Below are positions 1 to 8,959 of a DNA stretch of 64,000 nt, piece after piece. Both the position numbers and the translations under genes were made by a program. The stretch is from Leptospira selangorensis (GTDB lineage: Bacteria > Spirochaetota > Leptospiria > Leptospirales > Leptospiraceae), in NCBI RefSeq assembly GCF_004769405.1, contig NZ_RQES01000010.1:62001-126000 (forward strand), read 5' to 3'. Position 1 is the first letter of the stretch. Each line of letters starts with the position of its first letter. A model generated the notes under the pieces. That model had not been told where the DNA came from. It saw only the letters and a list, made by a program, of their open reading frames with translations, and made no database searches.

Positions 1-142
1 GACGGTTTTGTGATAAGTCCTCAGTAGAAGAAAACACTTCCACTTGATCCACTTCTTCCATCACAGAGAGAGTGTTTGCACAGGTCTGAGCAAACTCGGA
101 ATTGTCTTCAACTATAGCGATTTTTACTTTTTCCATTTTCAT
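1..142 (-). CDS. Response regulator receiver domain, 3' part outside window
   Basis: The reverse strand from 142 reads M-K-M-E-K-V-K-I-A-I-V-E-D-N-S-E-F. This is the beta1 strand and acidic pocket (E-D) that open a CheY-like receiver domain. Only about 47 residues are inside the window, so the phosphoacceptor Asp and any output domain are unseen. ATG at 142 and at 136 are both possible starts. By family it would be the phosphorylated half of a two-component pair; the output (NarL/LuxR type or other) cannot be told. Confidence 0.75.
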   Translation of the reverse strand, partial: MKMEKVKIAIVEDNSEFAQTCANTLSVMEEVDQVEVFSSTEDLSQNR

Positions 143-481
143 CCGCCGACCGGCCCCTTGTATTACGGTTTTTCGATCCTAATTTCTATATTCGTTTTTC
201 AAAAAACTCGGACGACGGTAGGAAGATTTTTTTCAATTTTATAAAATATGATGATGATCCATATTTTCCGGAACAAACGTATGCGAAATTTTTTCACGAT
301 TTTTTTTAATTCGAGTGTCTGTCTTTTATGTTTCCGAGATAAAATTTCCAATGGGAGAAATAGATAAAAAGCGTATTATCTTTTATTAATATATAATTTA
401 TTTCCAAACTATGACGAGTTCGTTTAATAAACGGTTCCCTCCCCTATTCGGGGAGTATAAACGTAACTAAAATATTGACCC
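143..481. other. Intergenic region, AT-rich
   Basis: A 339-base AT-rich spacer between the hydrolase (stop at 482 on the minus strand) and the truncated response regulator. It should hold the promoter of the regulator and the terminator of the hydrolase. A perfect GC-rich hairpin lies at 439-455; no gene or other repeat is evident. Confidence 0.5.
439..455 (-). terminator. Hairpin downstream of hydrolase gene
   Basis: CTCCCC, loop TATTC, GGGGAG form a perfect 6-bp GC-rich stem 27 bases past the hydrolase stop codon. There is no strong U tract on the minus strand, so it is a candidate only. Confidence 0.4.
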
Positions 482-1366
482 TCAAAGCCAAGAATTGATC
501 TTTTCTGCGACATCCTTTGGTCTTTCCATATGAAGAGCGTGCTTCGCGTTTGGAATCCAGACCAGTTTACTTTTCTTTAAATAGGAATGTAATTTTTTTA
601 CCATAGGAGGATCTGTGATCGGATCTTCTGTCCCGGATATGATCAGGGATTTTTGAGAAACTGCAGAAAGTTTTTTGCCCAGAAAAATTTCTTTCTCCCT
701 GTCCAAAGTATTTTCCGTTAAAAATTGATGAGCCAAATTATTCCACTGACTGAGCAGCGCCTTTTTGGCGATACCACCCAATTCCGGAACATTCTCCTGA
801 TATAATGCAGTAAGAAGCCTTTCGATCTCTTCCGTTTTGGAAGGAAAAAGTAACTTCCTCATTTCGTCTCTTTGTGGGTGTGGAATTCCGCCCGGAGCGA
901 GTAGCACAAGTCTCTGGATCCTCTTTTCTTTTTGAGAATCACGCATTGCGATCATCATCGCAATCAAGGATCCCATGGAATGTCCGGCCAAAACAACATC
1001 GTTTAACGCGAGTTTGCGGATCGAATTGTAAAGAAGGTCCGCAAATACATCAACTTGGTACAGATATTTCACTTTGGGAAGAGGACTTAATCCGAAACCG
1101 GGAATATCCGGGACTAAAAGATTGAAGTCATTTCGTAAAAAAGGAGCCAGTCTCCTGAAACCTGTGGCAGAATCCAGAAGTCCATGGATGAAAAAAAGAG
1201 TTTTGTTCGATCCTTGGGCAGAAGGTCTCTTCAAGAAGAAAATTTTGTGTCCACCGAGGTCAAGTTGCAGGCGCTGAAATCCCAGCTCCTTCTCCATAAA
1301 CCGAATTTTTTGCCTGGTATAATTTCGAAGAAAAAGTTCGTATACAAAATCCATAGATTGGGTCAA
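482..1366 (-). CDS. Alpha/beta hydrolase
   Basis: A 294-aa alpha/beta-hydrolase fold protein, probably an esterase or lipase of unknown substrate. The oxyanion-hole HG motif is at about residue 61 and the nucleophile elbow G-H-S-M-G has Ser130. An acidic residue sits in G-T-E-D-P near residue 246, and the catalytic His lies in N-A-K-H-A-L-H-M-E-R-P (His276). So a full Ser-Asp-His triad is present. No signal peptide is seen, so it should be cytoplasmic. It stands alone and is divergent from the histidine kinase at 1445, with only 78 bases between them. Confidence 0.85.
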   Translation of the reverse strand: MTQSMDFVYELFLRNYTRQKIRFMEKELGFQRLQLDLGGHKIFFLKRPSAQGSNKTLFFIHGLLDSATGFRRLAPFLRNDFNLLVPDIPGFGLSPLPKVKYLYQVDVFADLLYNSIRKLALNDVVLAGHSMGSLIAMMIAMRDSQKEKRIQRLVLLAPGGIPHPQRDEMRKLLFPSKTEEIERLLTALYQENVPELGGIAKKALLSQWNNLAHQFLTENTLDREKEIFLGKKLSAVSQKSLIISGTEDPITDPPMVKKLHSYLKKSKLVWIPNAKHALHMERPKDVAEKINSWL

Positions 1367-1444
1367 TGATTCCCTCTCTAGTCGAATCTAGCAAGGAATC
1401 CAAATCAATTTTACGATGCGGAATTCCGATATTATATACAATTC

Positions 1445-3787
1445 ATGAAGAACCGGGAATTAGTTCTACTCTTAGAAAAGGCCTTCTTTCCCGCCCAGGA
1501 AGGAATTCTGATCTTAGAGCCTGGGAGTTATAATATACTCGGCTCGAATCCTAAGGCATGCTCTATCTTAGGTTATGATCCGGACGAACTAAAGAACCTT
1601 AGTCTAAGCAATTTACTCGCTCGCCCGGACAGCATCGGAAATTACGGGACCGGAGCAGAAGAACTTGGCATCTCTCTTCTTTGGAATTTGAGAAAAAGTA
1701 ATGGATCACTTCTTCTTGCCGACTTTACGATCAACGCATTCTCGGAAACTCCTAATTCACCTTTAATTTTTCATATCTACCAAAGATCAGAGATTAGAGA
1801 AATTGAACTCAGATTATATTATTTACAAAGTATCTTAAGAACCCTTCGACTTTTAAAATTAAATTTAAGATCTCTTCGTTTGAGTTCTGAAAGTACTCTT
1901 TTCCAAAAGATATGTGATACACTTAAAGAAAATCCTCATTATAGTTTAGTCTGGGGTTTTTATAGAAGGGAAGACGGTGCAGATCAGATACTGATCCAAT
2001 CGGATCTGGATTCTAAGTGGAGAAAAAATTTAGAAACCGCTTGGGAAGAAAAAAAGTCCAAATCTCCTTTCGAAACTCTCTTGGATGGAAAAGAACAATT
2101 CCATATTTATGAATTCGGTTCTAACATTTATCCCGAATGGGAAGAAGCATTAGTCGCAAAAGATTTCAGAAGATCCTTAAGTCTGATCATTCGAGAAGAA
2201 GGTAAAATTATCGGCGGGATACAGATCATCTCTAGAGAGAATATGGCGTTCGATTCCGGGGAAAACTATCTGTATTTCGAGATAGTGGAAGATCTTCTTT
2301 CTTCTCTCCAATATTTAAGGATAGAAAAACAAAGAAGAGAAACTGCAAAAATCCTACAATTCCAGGGTGCTCTCTTAAATTCCCTAGAAGTTCCCCTTTT
2401 GTCCACTGACGACGAAGGATTTATCACTTATGTGAATAATAATATCAGTTCTCTATTAGGAATTTCTAAAGAAGAGATCATAGGTGTCCAAGTAAGGGAA
2501 CTTCTAAAATTAGAGCCGGAAGCAATGGACATGATCCTTTTGGGCTCCAGGGCAGAGACAAGGATAACGATCCGAGGCAGACACGAGGTTCCGTTTTTAT
2601 TAGCTTCTTCTTCCTTGAAAGATGATTACGGGAATAGGATCGGAACAATCTTACTTCTTTTAGATATTTCGGAACAAAAGAAGAATGAAGAGTTGATCCG
2701 TGCTTCCGAAATGAAACTCCGGAACTTATTCGCCTCCATGAATAACGGGATCGTAATATTGGATCCTCAGGGAAAAGTTTTGGAAGTAGCCCCTATTCTG
2801 AAATTTTATTTATTCCAATTTTTAAATGTGGATGTGGACGATGAGTTTCCTTCTCTTTTCCCGGAAGAAGCTCAAAAAGGGATCTTAGTCAAATTAGAGG
2901 AATGTATCCGCACACAAAGAGCTGCTTATCTGGACTTTTCCATGGTATTATTGGGGGAAGAAGAAAATTACTTTTCTATAAAGTTCCTTCCACTCAAGAA
3001 ATACCAAGATTTCCCTGTAGCGGCTATGTTAATTTTCTCGGATGTGACCCAAACCAAGGTATTGGACAGGCAATTATATGAGACCGCAAAATTTGCATCT
3101 ATCGGAGAAATCGCAGCCGGTATCGCTCACGAAGTAAATAACCCGCTCCAATCCAGCTTATTATATTTAGAAGATCTTTTAGAACACGAAGATCCTGACC
3201 CGATCGAAAGAAAAAAAGTTTATAAAAGAATAGAAGGTGCCGCCTTAAGGATCAGAGATCTGATCAAAGGTCTTTTGGATTTGGGAAGAAGAGCTCCGAG
3301 AAAGAAAGAATTGGTTTCTCCTTATTTTATCCTTCTGAGAGCCTGCGAACTCATCGAGGTAAGTTGTAAAAAGAATGGGATCGAATTGAAACGGGTTACC
3401 AATCCTGAACTTCCTCAGATCCATGTTGCTTGGCAGGAAATCGAACAAGTATTGATCAACTGTCTAGTGAATGCAGTTAACGCGATTTCGGAAATGGAAC
3501 ATAAACCGGCCGTTCCATTGATACAAGTTTCCGCACGAAAAGAATTATATTTGAACGGAGAGATGGTGAGTTTTACCATTCAAGATAACGGTCCAGGAAT
3601 GAACGCCGAGGTCGCAGAGAAGGCATTTCTACCTTTATATACGACAAGGAGAACTAAACAGGGGACTGGACTAGGATTGACTATCTCTCAACGTATCATC
3701 ACTGATCACGGCGGGACGATTCACTTAGAATCCAATCCGGGACAAGGTACCAAGGTCACTGTCCGAGTGCCTGTAGGAAAGGTATGA
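1445..3787 (+). CDS. Multi-PAS sensor histidine kinase
   Basis: A 780-aa sensor kinase with no predicted membrane segment. Domains in order: N-terminal PAS (about 10-125), a GAF-like stretch (about 140-295), PAS (about 305-410), another PAS (about 420-540), then the HisKA helix with phosphoacceptor His near 562 in G-I-A-H-E-V-N-N-P-L. The HATPase_c domain has D-N-G-P-G-M near 715 and the G-T-G-L-G-L lid near 740. It should autophosphorylate in response to a cytosolic signal sensed by the PAS/GAF modules. The next gene, a receiver-kinase hybrid, starts 22 bases downstream, so the two probably form one phosphorelay operon. Confidence 0.9.
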   Translation: MKNRELVLLLEKAFFPAQEGILILEPGSYNILGSNPKACSILGYDPDELKNLSLSNLLARPDSIGNYGTGAEELGISLLWNLRKSNGSLLLADFTINAFSETPNSPLIFHIYQRSEIREIELRLYYLQSILRTLRLLKLNLRSLRLSSESTLFQKICDTLKENPHYSLVWGFYRREDGADQILIQSDLDSKWRKNLETAWEEKKSKSPFETLLDGKEQFHIYEFGSNIYPEWEEALVAKDFRRSLSLIIREEGKIIGGIQIISRENMAFDSGENYLYFEIVEDLLSSLQYLRIEKQRRETAKILQFQGALLNSLEVPLLSTDDEGFITYVNNNISSLLGISKEEIIGVQVRELLKLEPEAMDMILLGSRAETRITIRGRHEVPFLLASSSLKDDYGNRIGTILLLLDISEQKKNEELIRASEMKLRNLFASMNNGIVILDPQGKVLEVAPILKFYLFQFLNVDVDDEFPSLFPEEAQKGILVKLEECIRTQRAAYLDFSMVLLGEEENYFSIKFLPLKKYQDFPVAAMLIFSDVTQTKVLDRQLYETAKFASIGEIAAGIAHEVNNPLQSSLLYLEDLLEHEDPDPIERKKVYKRIEGAALRIRDLIKGLLDLGRRAPRKKELVSPYFILLRACELIEVSCKKNGIELKRVTNPELPQIHVAWQEIEQVLINCLVNAVNAISEMEHKPAVPLIQVSARKELYLNGEMVSFTIQDNGPGMNAEVAEKAFLPLYTTRRTKQGTGLGLTISQRIITDHGGTIHLESNPGQGTKVTVRVPVGKV

Positions 3788-3809
3788 TGAACTTATTCTT
3801 TAAAACTTT

Positions 3810-5321
3810 ATGACAAGGGAAAAAAATCCCAATGTATTGATCATTGATGACGAAGCGGAAATCAGAACCGCTTTAGAACGTGTAATCTCTCGAGAAGGAT
3901 ATCATGTTTTTCTTGCGGAAGACTTTGAGTCTGCAATGACAATCGTTAGAGATCATGCAGTAGATATTGTAATTTCCGATATTCTAATGGGCGGCAAAGA
4001 CGGGATAGAAGTCGCCAAAGAGATCAAAAAATATAATTCTAATATTCCGGTCATACTTATCACAGGAAATCCCCAACTCCATACTGCAGAAGAAGCTCTT
4101 AGAAATAGGGTTTTTGATTATATTTCCAAACCTGTCAGTCGTCAGAATATTTTAGCCGCACTTGAGAATGCTCGTAAAGAAAAAGAAGATAGGGATAGAA
4201 AATCTAAAAAGATCATAAAAGCGGTCCGGGAAAAAACTCATTTCGCACAACAATCCAAAGATTTAAATTATCGTAATAGTTTAATTTTAGAAACTACCGG
4301 GGATTGTGTGATCACTCTCGATGAGGACCTTCTTATCCGAGGTGCAAACGAAGCCACCGTCCGAAATTTCGGATACGATGAAAATGAAATCGTGGGGCAA
4401 AAAATCACTCTTCTGATCTCTGATGAAAATACTGGCGCGTATCTGGAAAGAATCGCTCATTTGATGAGCCGTAAATCGGATCATAATATCGCTAGATTAC
4501 ATAATGCAGAACTGATTAGCAGAAGTGGAGAAAAATTTAATTTTGATATTTCCGTATGTAGATACGAATTGAACGGGAAAACTTATTATACCGGTATCGC
4601 GAGAGATATTACTCAAAAGAATATTATCTCTGAAAAACTCATCGATGCCGAAAGAAGAGCATTCTTAACTACAATCGCTTCCAGTATCGGCCATGAGATC
4701 AATAATGCACTCACTGCCATCCAAGGTTTTATAGAAGTAGCAAGACTTCCTGATGCGGATGAGCCTATCAAAGATAAGGCAATTTCAGTTACTTGGAATC
4801 AGATCACGAAATTAAAGAACCTAACTTTCAACTTATTACAACTCGGAAAACCGGGGGATTCAGGTAGAGACAAAGAAGACTTGGATCTAAACGAAGTAGT
4901 TGAATCCGTCATAGAAGTTTTTAGAAAGACCACTCGTTTAAAATATTGTGAGATTGTATTCGATAGAAGTCCCGAAAAAACAGCAGTACATTCTAATGCT
5001 GATCAATTGAGCCTTTTATTCTCTAATATCTTTTTAAATTCTGCGGATGCAACGGAGAATAAAGGAAGAATAGAGATCTCCGTGGGCGAAAAAAACCATC
5101 ATCCTATGGTCAAGATCAGGGATAACGGGGTCGGGATGAGCAAAGATATTTTGAATAAGATCTTTCAACCCTACTTCACTACCAAAAAAACCGGCCAAGG
5201 TACAGGACTTGGAATGTTCGTTGCAAAAGAGATCGCTGATGTATTCGGGATACGAATAGAAATCGATTCTGAGCCGGAAAAAGGCACCGAATTCCGCTTG
5301 GTCTTTCCGGACAAATTGTAG
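3810..5321 (+). CDS. Receiver-PAS-histidine kinase hybrid
   Basis: A 503-aa protein with an N-terminal CheY-like receiver (acidic pair D-D-E near 13-15, phosphoacceptor Asp57 in V-I-S-D-I-L-M, conserved Lys in S-K-P near 108). A linker, a PAS domain (about 155-270), HisKA with His295 in S-I-G-H-E-I-N-N-A-L and HATPase_c (D-N-G-V-G-M, G-T-G-L-G-M) follow. There is no membrane segment. Receiver first and kinase second suggests it accepts phosphate from the upstream kinase and then relays it. No DNA-binding output gene follows; the adjacent genes are cell-wall-recycling-like, so the final target is unknown. Confidence 0.88.
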   Translation: MTREKNPNVLIIDDEAEIRTALERVISREGYHVFLAEDFESAMTIVRDHAVDIVISDILMGGKDGIEVAKEIKKYNSNIPVILITGNPQLHTAEEALRNRVFDYISKPVSRQNILAALENARKEKEDRDRKSKKIIKAVREKTHFAQQSKDLNYRNSLILETTGDCVITLDEDLLIRGANEATVRNFGYDENEIVGQKITLLISDENTGAYLERIAHLMSRKSDHNIARLHNAELISRSGEKFNFDISVCRYELNGKTYYTGIARDITQKNIISEKLIDAERRAFLTTIASSIGHEINNALTAIQGFIEVARLPDADEPIKDKAISVTWNQITKLKNLTFNLLQLGKPGDSGRDKEDLDLNEVVESVIEVFRKTTRLKYCEIVFDRSPEKTAVHSNADQLSLLFSNIFLNSADATENKGRIEISVGEKNHHPMVKIRDNGVGMSKDILNKIFQPYFTTKKTGQGTGLGMFVAKEIADVFGIRIEIDSEPEKGTEFRLVFPDKL

Positions 5322-5333
5322 AACTAGCCATAC

Positions 5334-6329
5334 GTGGCTATGAACGAAGTTTTAAGTGAGATAGATTTTCGCTTCCTTGCGATAGACGGAAAGTTTCCTG
5401 AAAAGATAGACTCACTCAACCCGGAAGCATCCGCACGCAGATATTATCGTGCAATTTATCCTGACGGTGCCACAAAGATCCTGTGTAAAGACCAAGTCTT
5501 TCAACATGACTTTCAAGAAGTTGGACATTTTTTAGAACACCACGGCTTCAAAGTCCCTAAAATATATAAGACAGACGTATTCAATAAACTAATGCTCCTT
5601 TCCGACGAAGGAGATTCCGATCTAAGTTCCATCCAAGACGATGCGGAATACAGAACCTTCTTGGTAAAATCTTTGGAATTATTGGTCTCTCTTCAAAAGA
5701 CTAGACCGGAACCTCCCGTTTCCACTCGTGAATTCGATTATGAAAAGTTGAATTTCGAGAATAAGTTTACATTTTCTTCATATACAAACTTCTCCGAGAT
5801 GTTCAATCTTAAGACCAAACTCAGACCTGAGGTTGTTTTTTTCCTGGAGGAAGCTTCCGGGTTTTTAGCGGAATATAAAGAAAAGGTATTCTGTCACAGG
5901 GACTTTCACGCTCGAAACATCATGCTTTCTTCTTCCGGAGAATTAACCCTGATCGATTTTCAGGATGCAAGAATGGGGACTCCATTCTATGATATAGCGA
6001 GCCTATTATACGATGCATATAGGCCGATCCCATTCGCGATGAGACAGGGACTTTTTCTGCTCTTCTTAAAACTAAACGATAATCGATTTAAAAAACCAAG
6101 AGAATGTTATTATCTACAATGTTTACAAAGATCCTATAAGGCACTTGGATCTTATTTTATGTTGGTAGCGGAAAAGAAACAGGATAAATACAGACAAAGT
6201 GTATTAAGCTGTTTGGATAATCTATTAGAGATCGTGCAAGTGGGACTTTTCCCGGACCAACTATTCCTATTCTTTCATCTTCTAAAAAAAGAATTATCTG
6301 ATAATAGCCTATTCTTGGAAAAACTCTAG
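5334..6329 (+). CDS. amgK: APH-family sugar kinase, AmgK-like
   Basis: A 331-aa aminoglycoside phosphotransferase-fold kinase. The catalytic loop H-R-D-F-H-A-R-N (Asp about 190) and the metal-binding D-F-Q-D-A-R (Asp about 208) are intact. Directly paired with a sugar nucleotidyltransferase 1 base downstream, it resembles AmgK, which phosphorylates the anomeric carbon of N-acetylmuramate/N-acetylglucosamine recovered from peptidoglycan. The symbol is inferred from this pairing and the motifs. The start could be GTG at 5334 or ATG at 5340. It follows the kinase genes by 12 bases and is likely co-transcribed with them. Confidence 0.7.
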   Translation: MAMNEVLSEIDFRFLAIDGKFPEKIDSLNPEASARRYYRAIYPDGATKILCKDQVFQHDFQEVGHFLEHHGFKVPKIYKTDVFNKLMLLSDEGDSDLSSIQDDAEYRTFLVKSLELLVSLQKTRPEPPVSTREFDYEKLNFENKFTFSSYTNFSEMFNLKTKLRPEVVFFLEEASGFLAEYKEKVFCHRDFHARNIMLSSSGELTLIDFQDARMGTPFYDIASLLYDAYRPIPFAMRQGLFLLFLKLNDNRFKKPRECYYLQCLQRSYKALGSYFMLVAEKKQDKYRQSVLSCLDNLLEIVQVGLFPDQLFLFFHLLKKELSDNSLFLEKL

Positions 6330-6330
6330 G

Positions 6331-7056
6331 ATGAAGGCATTCTTTCCATGCGCAGGTTTCGGGACCAGAATGGGAGAATGGACGAAATCTCTTCCTAAAC
6401 CTCTTTTAAAAATAAATAATATTCCTCTCATCTATTATTCCTTATTTCACGCAAAATCCTGGGGAGTAAATGACGGGATCTTGAACTTACATTATTTCGG
6501 AGAAAAAATACAGGAAAAGTTAAAAGGTTTTCAAGACTTTCAACTTCACTTTTCCTTAGAAGCTCCTGAAATTTTGGGGACCGGCGGAGGAATTCGTACA
6601 GGAATCGAAAATTTTTGGAGCCTGAAAGATAACTTCTTGGTCTTAAATCCTGATTTTATTCTTTTCCCAGAACCAAACTTTAACCCTTGGCCAAACAAAG
6701 AAGACCAAGAAAAATTCGATTGTATATTATATTTATCTAAAATTCCTGAAAATACAAATTATACAGGATTAAGTTTGGATAACGATTTGGTTCGATTTAC
6801 GGCGGGAGGATATTTTTATCTGGGACTTTCCTGGATGAAGGCAGAATGTCTTTCCGATTTAGAACCGAACAAACCTTATGATCTTGCAGACACATTTCGT
6901 AAACTTTCTGCTCAAAATCGTTTGGGTGGAAAAATTTTCCCAGGTACGTTTCTGGATCTGGGTGAAAAACAGTTTTATGAGAAATATAAAGATACTGATT
7001 TTTCGGACCGGCTTTCAAACGATTGGATAGAGTTTAGGAATAGAATTCTTTCTTAA
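6331..7056 (+). CDS. murU: Sugar-1-phosphate nucleotidyltransferase, MurU-like
   Basis: A 241-aa NTP-transferase. The N-terminus carries the nucleotide-binding signature G-F-G-T-R-M followed by the Lys motif S-L-P-K-P-L. The middle has L-G-T-G-G-G-I-R-T-G and a metal-site N-P-D. In the MurU family it makes UDP-MurNAc from MurNAc-1-phosphate, the step after AmgK, bypassing de novo synthesis by MurA/MurB. The size fits MurU. The ATG follows the upstream stop by one base, so translation is probably coupled. A general mannose- or glucose-1-phosphate nucleotidyltransferase is the alternative. Confidence 0.7.
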   Translation: MKAFFPCAGFGTRMGEWTKSLPKPLLKINNIPLIYYSLFHAKSWGVNDGILNLHYFGEKIQEKLKGFQDFQLHFSLEAPEILGTGGGIRTGIENFWSLKDNFLVLNPDFILFPEPNFNPWPNKEDQEKFDCILYLSKIPENTNYTGLSLDNDLVRFTAGGYFYLGLSWMKAECLSDLEPNKPYDLADTFRKLSAQNRLGGKIFPGTFLDLGEKQFYEKYKDTDFSDRLSNDWIEFRNRILS

Positions 7057-7781
7057 ACTTTTTCTAAACCCCAGGTCAATACTTCTATTTTTTTAGAAAA
7101 ATGATATAATGGTTCTATATCCGGGAGTTGGATCCCATCTAGATCAGCCATTGTATTCTGAATAATGTTTGCATCCGCTTTTTGTAACGGCCAAGGTTCA
7201 TGCAAAATTTCGCATCTATATAAAGAATTTTTATTATTAGCATACAAACAGTATCTTTCCGTTAACCAATAATCTATACTTCCCTTCTTAGCCCCAAAAA
7301 CATCCGAAGTCGGTTCATATTCCGCCTGAAAACAAAATCTGCGATTAGAAGAAGTTCTTTGGGACCGATACGAAATTCTATTTCCCTTTTCAGTAACCTT
7401 AAATTTCGCCAGATAATAAGGAAGATGATAGAAAGCCCTTGCAACCTTCACTGCTAACCAACTTTCCGCGTCTAAACTGAAAAAATATACTCCGGGTTTT
7501 TCGTCCAAAGTAACGTACACTCTAACATTAATTTCAGGAAAACGAGAAGCAATCGGCATTACAGGTAATCCTCTCATTCGAATTCCACTCATATGAAATG
7601 GTACTACTCCAATCCAAGTTCGGTTTTCGAATGTATCAATTTCCAAACGTTTAGGAACGAAGGGTCGGATCATGGAAACAGGCAAAGGCCAATGAATGAA
7701 TAATAGATCATGCCAAATCTGTTTCATTCTCCAACTTTGTTTAGGAATTGGCCAAGGCCTATGTTCGGAGCTGATTCTCAT
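7053..7781 (-). CDS. DUF2071 family protein (YqjF-like)
   Basis: A 242-aa protein of the DUF2071 family. The N-terminus has the hallmark W-R-M-K-Q-I-W-H-D-L-L-F-I-H-W-P, then V-P-F-H-M-S-G-I-R-M-R-G and an F-P-E-I-N-V-R-V-Y-V strand. The fold is related to acetoacetate decarboxylase, but no enzymatic function is established. No signal peptide. Its stop overlaps that of the MurU-like gene tail to tail by 4 bases, so the two are convergent with no room for a separate terminator. Confidence 0.82.
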   Translation of the reverse strand: MRISSEHRPWPIPKQSWRMKQIWHDLLFIHWPLPVSMIRPFVPKRLEIDTFENRTWIGVVPFHMSGIRMRGLPVMPIASRFPEINVRVYVTLDEKPGVYFFSLDAESWLAVKVARAFYHLPYYLAKFKVTEKGNRISYRSQRTSSNRRFCFQAEYEPTSDVFGAKKGSIDYWLTERYCLYANNKNSLYRCEILHEPWPLQKADANIIQNTMADLDGIQLPDIEPLYHFSKKIEVLTWGLEKV

Positions 7782-7828
7782 ATTTTAAACTTTTCCTAAT
7801 TTGCCAATTTAGCCGATCCTTTATTTTT

Positions 7829-7854
7829 ACGCGAAGGCGCTAAGACCGCAAAGG
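7829..7854. repeat. Dispersed 'acgc-aaggcgctaag' repeat, short copy
   Basis: The stretch acgcgaaggcgctaagaccg (plus six more bases) resembles the longer block at 49359-49483 (acgcagagacgctaagccgc). This sequence type recurs in intergenic DNA of several bacteria. Confidence 0.45.
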
Positions 7855-7880
7855 TTTTGAATCAAAATAAAGTCGGGATT

Positions 7881-7924
7881 TCGTAGGAACTCCTACATGA
7901 ATTAAACGTGGCCCCCACCCTGCA
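7881..7924. repeat. GTAGGAACTCCTAC repeat, copy 1
   Basis: GTAGGA-AC-TCCTAC at 7883-7896 is an inverted repeat. It is followed by aaacgtggcccccaccctgc, which aligns with copy 2 at 8015-8057 at roughly 85% identity by eye. Confidence 0.7.
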
Positions 7925-8014
7925 TTTGGGATTGGGGGGAGTGGCTTGTGGGAGAGCTCATTCCCCATATCACAAAATCCTCCCTCCGTCAACAAAACAC
8001 TCCTTCCTAAATCT

Positions 8015-8057
8015 ATGTAGGAACTCCTACACGAAATAAACGTGGGCCCCACCCTGC
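8015..8057. repeat. GTAGGAACTCCTAC repeat, copy 2
   Basis: Same palindrome at 8017-8030, followed by aaacgtgggccccaccctgc. Direct orientation relative to copy 1, 134 bases apart. Confidence 0.7.
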
Positions 8058-8187
8058 GGTTGCCTTTTACCAGTGCCCGAGAACAAACTCGAAACATAGA
8101 GCTACTAAAGCGACAGGGATCGCAGCGGAAATCCGGCGATGCGCCATTATAAGGAAAAAAGTTTTAAATTAACGAATTTGTTATGGT

Positions 8188-8213
8188 GCTTCGCTGATTG
8201 AAGTGAAGAGCCC
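8188..8213. repeat. GCTTCGCTG...TGAAGAGCCC element, copy 1
   Basis: GCTTCGCTG, seven bases, then TGAAGAGCCC. The same two blocks with a five-base spacer occur at 50660-50683. GCTTC and GAAG can pair as a short stem. Confidence 0.45.
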
Positions 8214-8252
8214 GGTCCTGACAAAGTCAGGAGTCGCCCCCGTTTTGCGATT

Positions 8253-8266
8253 GTAGGAACTCCAAC
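8253..8266. repeat. GTAGGAACTCCAAC, degenerate palindrome copy
   Basis: Differs from the 7883 and 8017 copies by one base (T to A in the right arm) and lacks the following 25-base conserved flank. Confidence 0.5.
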
Positions 8267-8380
8267 ATCGCGCATCACAACAAAATTTCCGAAATCTAGA
8301 CCAGGGTCAGTAGTCCCAAAAATGCAAAAATAGTTTAGATCCGTACACCCCAAAATGGAAACTGGGACCCTCTAACAGAT

Positions 8381-8947
8381 ATGCGCGATTTTAAAGTACT
8401 AGTCACAGAAGCTTCCAAAGGAGAAGAACCGGCTTGGACGGAGTTGATGACCCGTTTCGAAAAATACGTCAGTAGTCAGGCTATCAAAAGGATCCGAGAT
8501 CAATCCAAGGCAGAGGATCTAAGCCAAGAAGTATTTTTAGAAGCTTGGAAAGTTCTTCCATCCCTGAGGCAGCCGGAGGCATTTCCATTCTTACTCAGAA
8601 GGTTGGTGCTGAAACATTCGGATCGTATCTTGAGAAAAAAAGATCTGCTCGGTACTGAGTTAAATCCTGAGATCACCAGGGCAGCTCCTCGCTCCGGAGA
8701 TACTTGGAGAACAGAAGTTTTGGAAGCATTGGAAGAACTTCCTAACGAAGAAAAACAACTTTTGAACCTGAGATACTTCGGCGAGATGAGCTACGAAGAG
8801 ATCACTGAAAAAACAGGGATCCCAATCGGTAATTTGAAAAACCGTTTGAGAAGAAGTAGAGAGTTATTACGCAGACAACTTTTGAATAAATCGGACAGAA
8901 AAGATTGGTTGGAAGTCCTACATGGACCTATGGCAATCGCTTCCTGA
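8381..8947 (+). CDS. RNA polymerase sigma factor, ECF-like
   Basis: A 188-aa sigma-70 family protein with only regions 2 and 4. Region 2 (about 20-75) contains the core-binding helix S-K-A-E-D-L-S-Q-E-V-F-L-E-A-W-K. Region 4 (about 115-170) contains L-P-N-E-E-K-Q-L-L-N-L-R-Y-F-G-E-M-S-Y-E and then the recognition helix I-P-I-G-N-L-K-N-R-L-R-R-S-R. It would direct transcription of a small regulon. No anti-sigma gene is adjacent; instead a ClpP gene follows 12 bases after its stop, so the two are probably co-transcribed. Confidence 0.88.
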   Translation: MRDFKVLVTEASKGEEPAWTELMTRFEKYVSSQAIKRIRDQSKAEDLSQEVFLEAWKVLPSLRQPEAFPFLLRRLVLKHSDRILRKKDLLGTELNPEITRAAPRSGDTWRTEVLEALEELPNEEKQLLNLRYFGEMSYEEITEKTGIPIGNLKNRLRRSRELLRRQLLNKSDRKDWLEVLHGPMAIAS

Positions 8948-8959
8948 TTGGAGAATAGA

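Larger units (their letters stand above)
7782..8380. other. Repeat-rich 600-base intergenic region
   Basis: No convincing gene; the two short minus-strand frames here lack a start signal and protein-like composition. It contains a cgcgaaggcgctaag-type repeat (7829-7854), a 44-base direct repeat led by GTAGGAACTCCTAC (7881-7924 and 8015-8057), a third degenerate copy of that palindrome (8253-8266), and a GCTTCGCTG...TGAAGAGCCC element (8188-8213) also found near 50660. The promoter of the sigma factor gene at 8381 should lie at the right end. Confidence 0.6.

Noticed and set aside
7840..8353. Two short minus-strand frames in the repeat-rich spacer
   Set aside because: They run through dispersed repeats, have no ribosome site and the amino-acid composition is unlike a protein.
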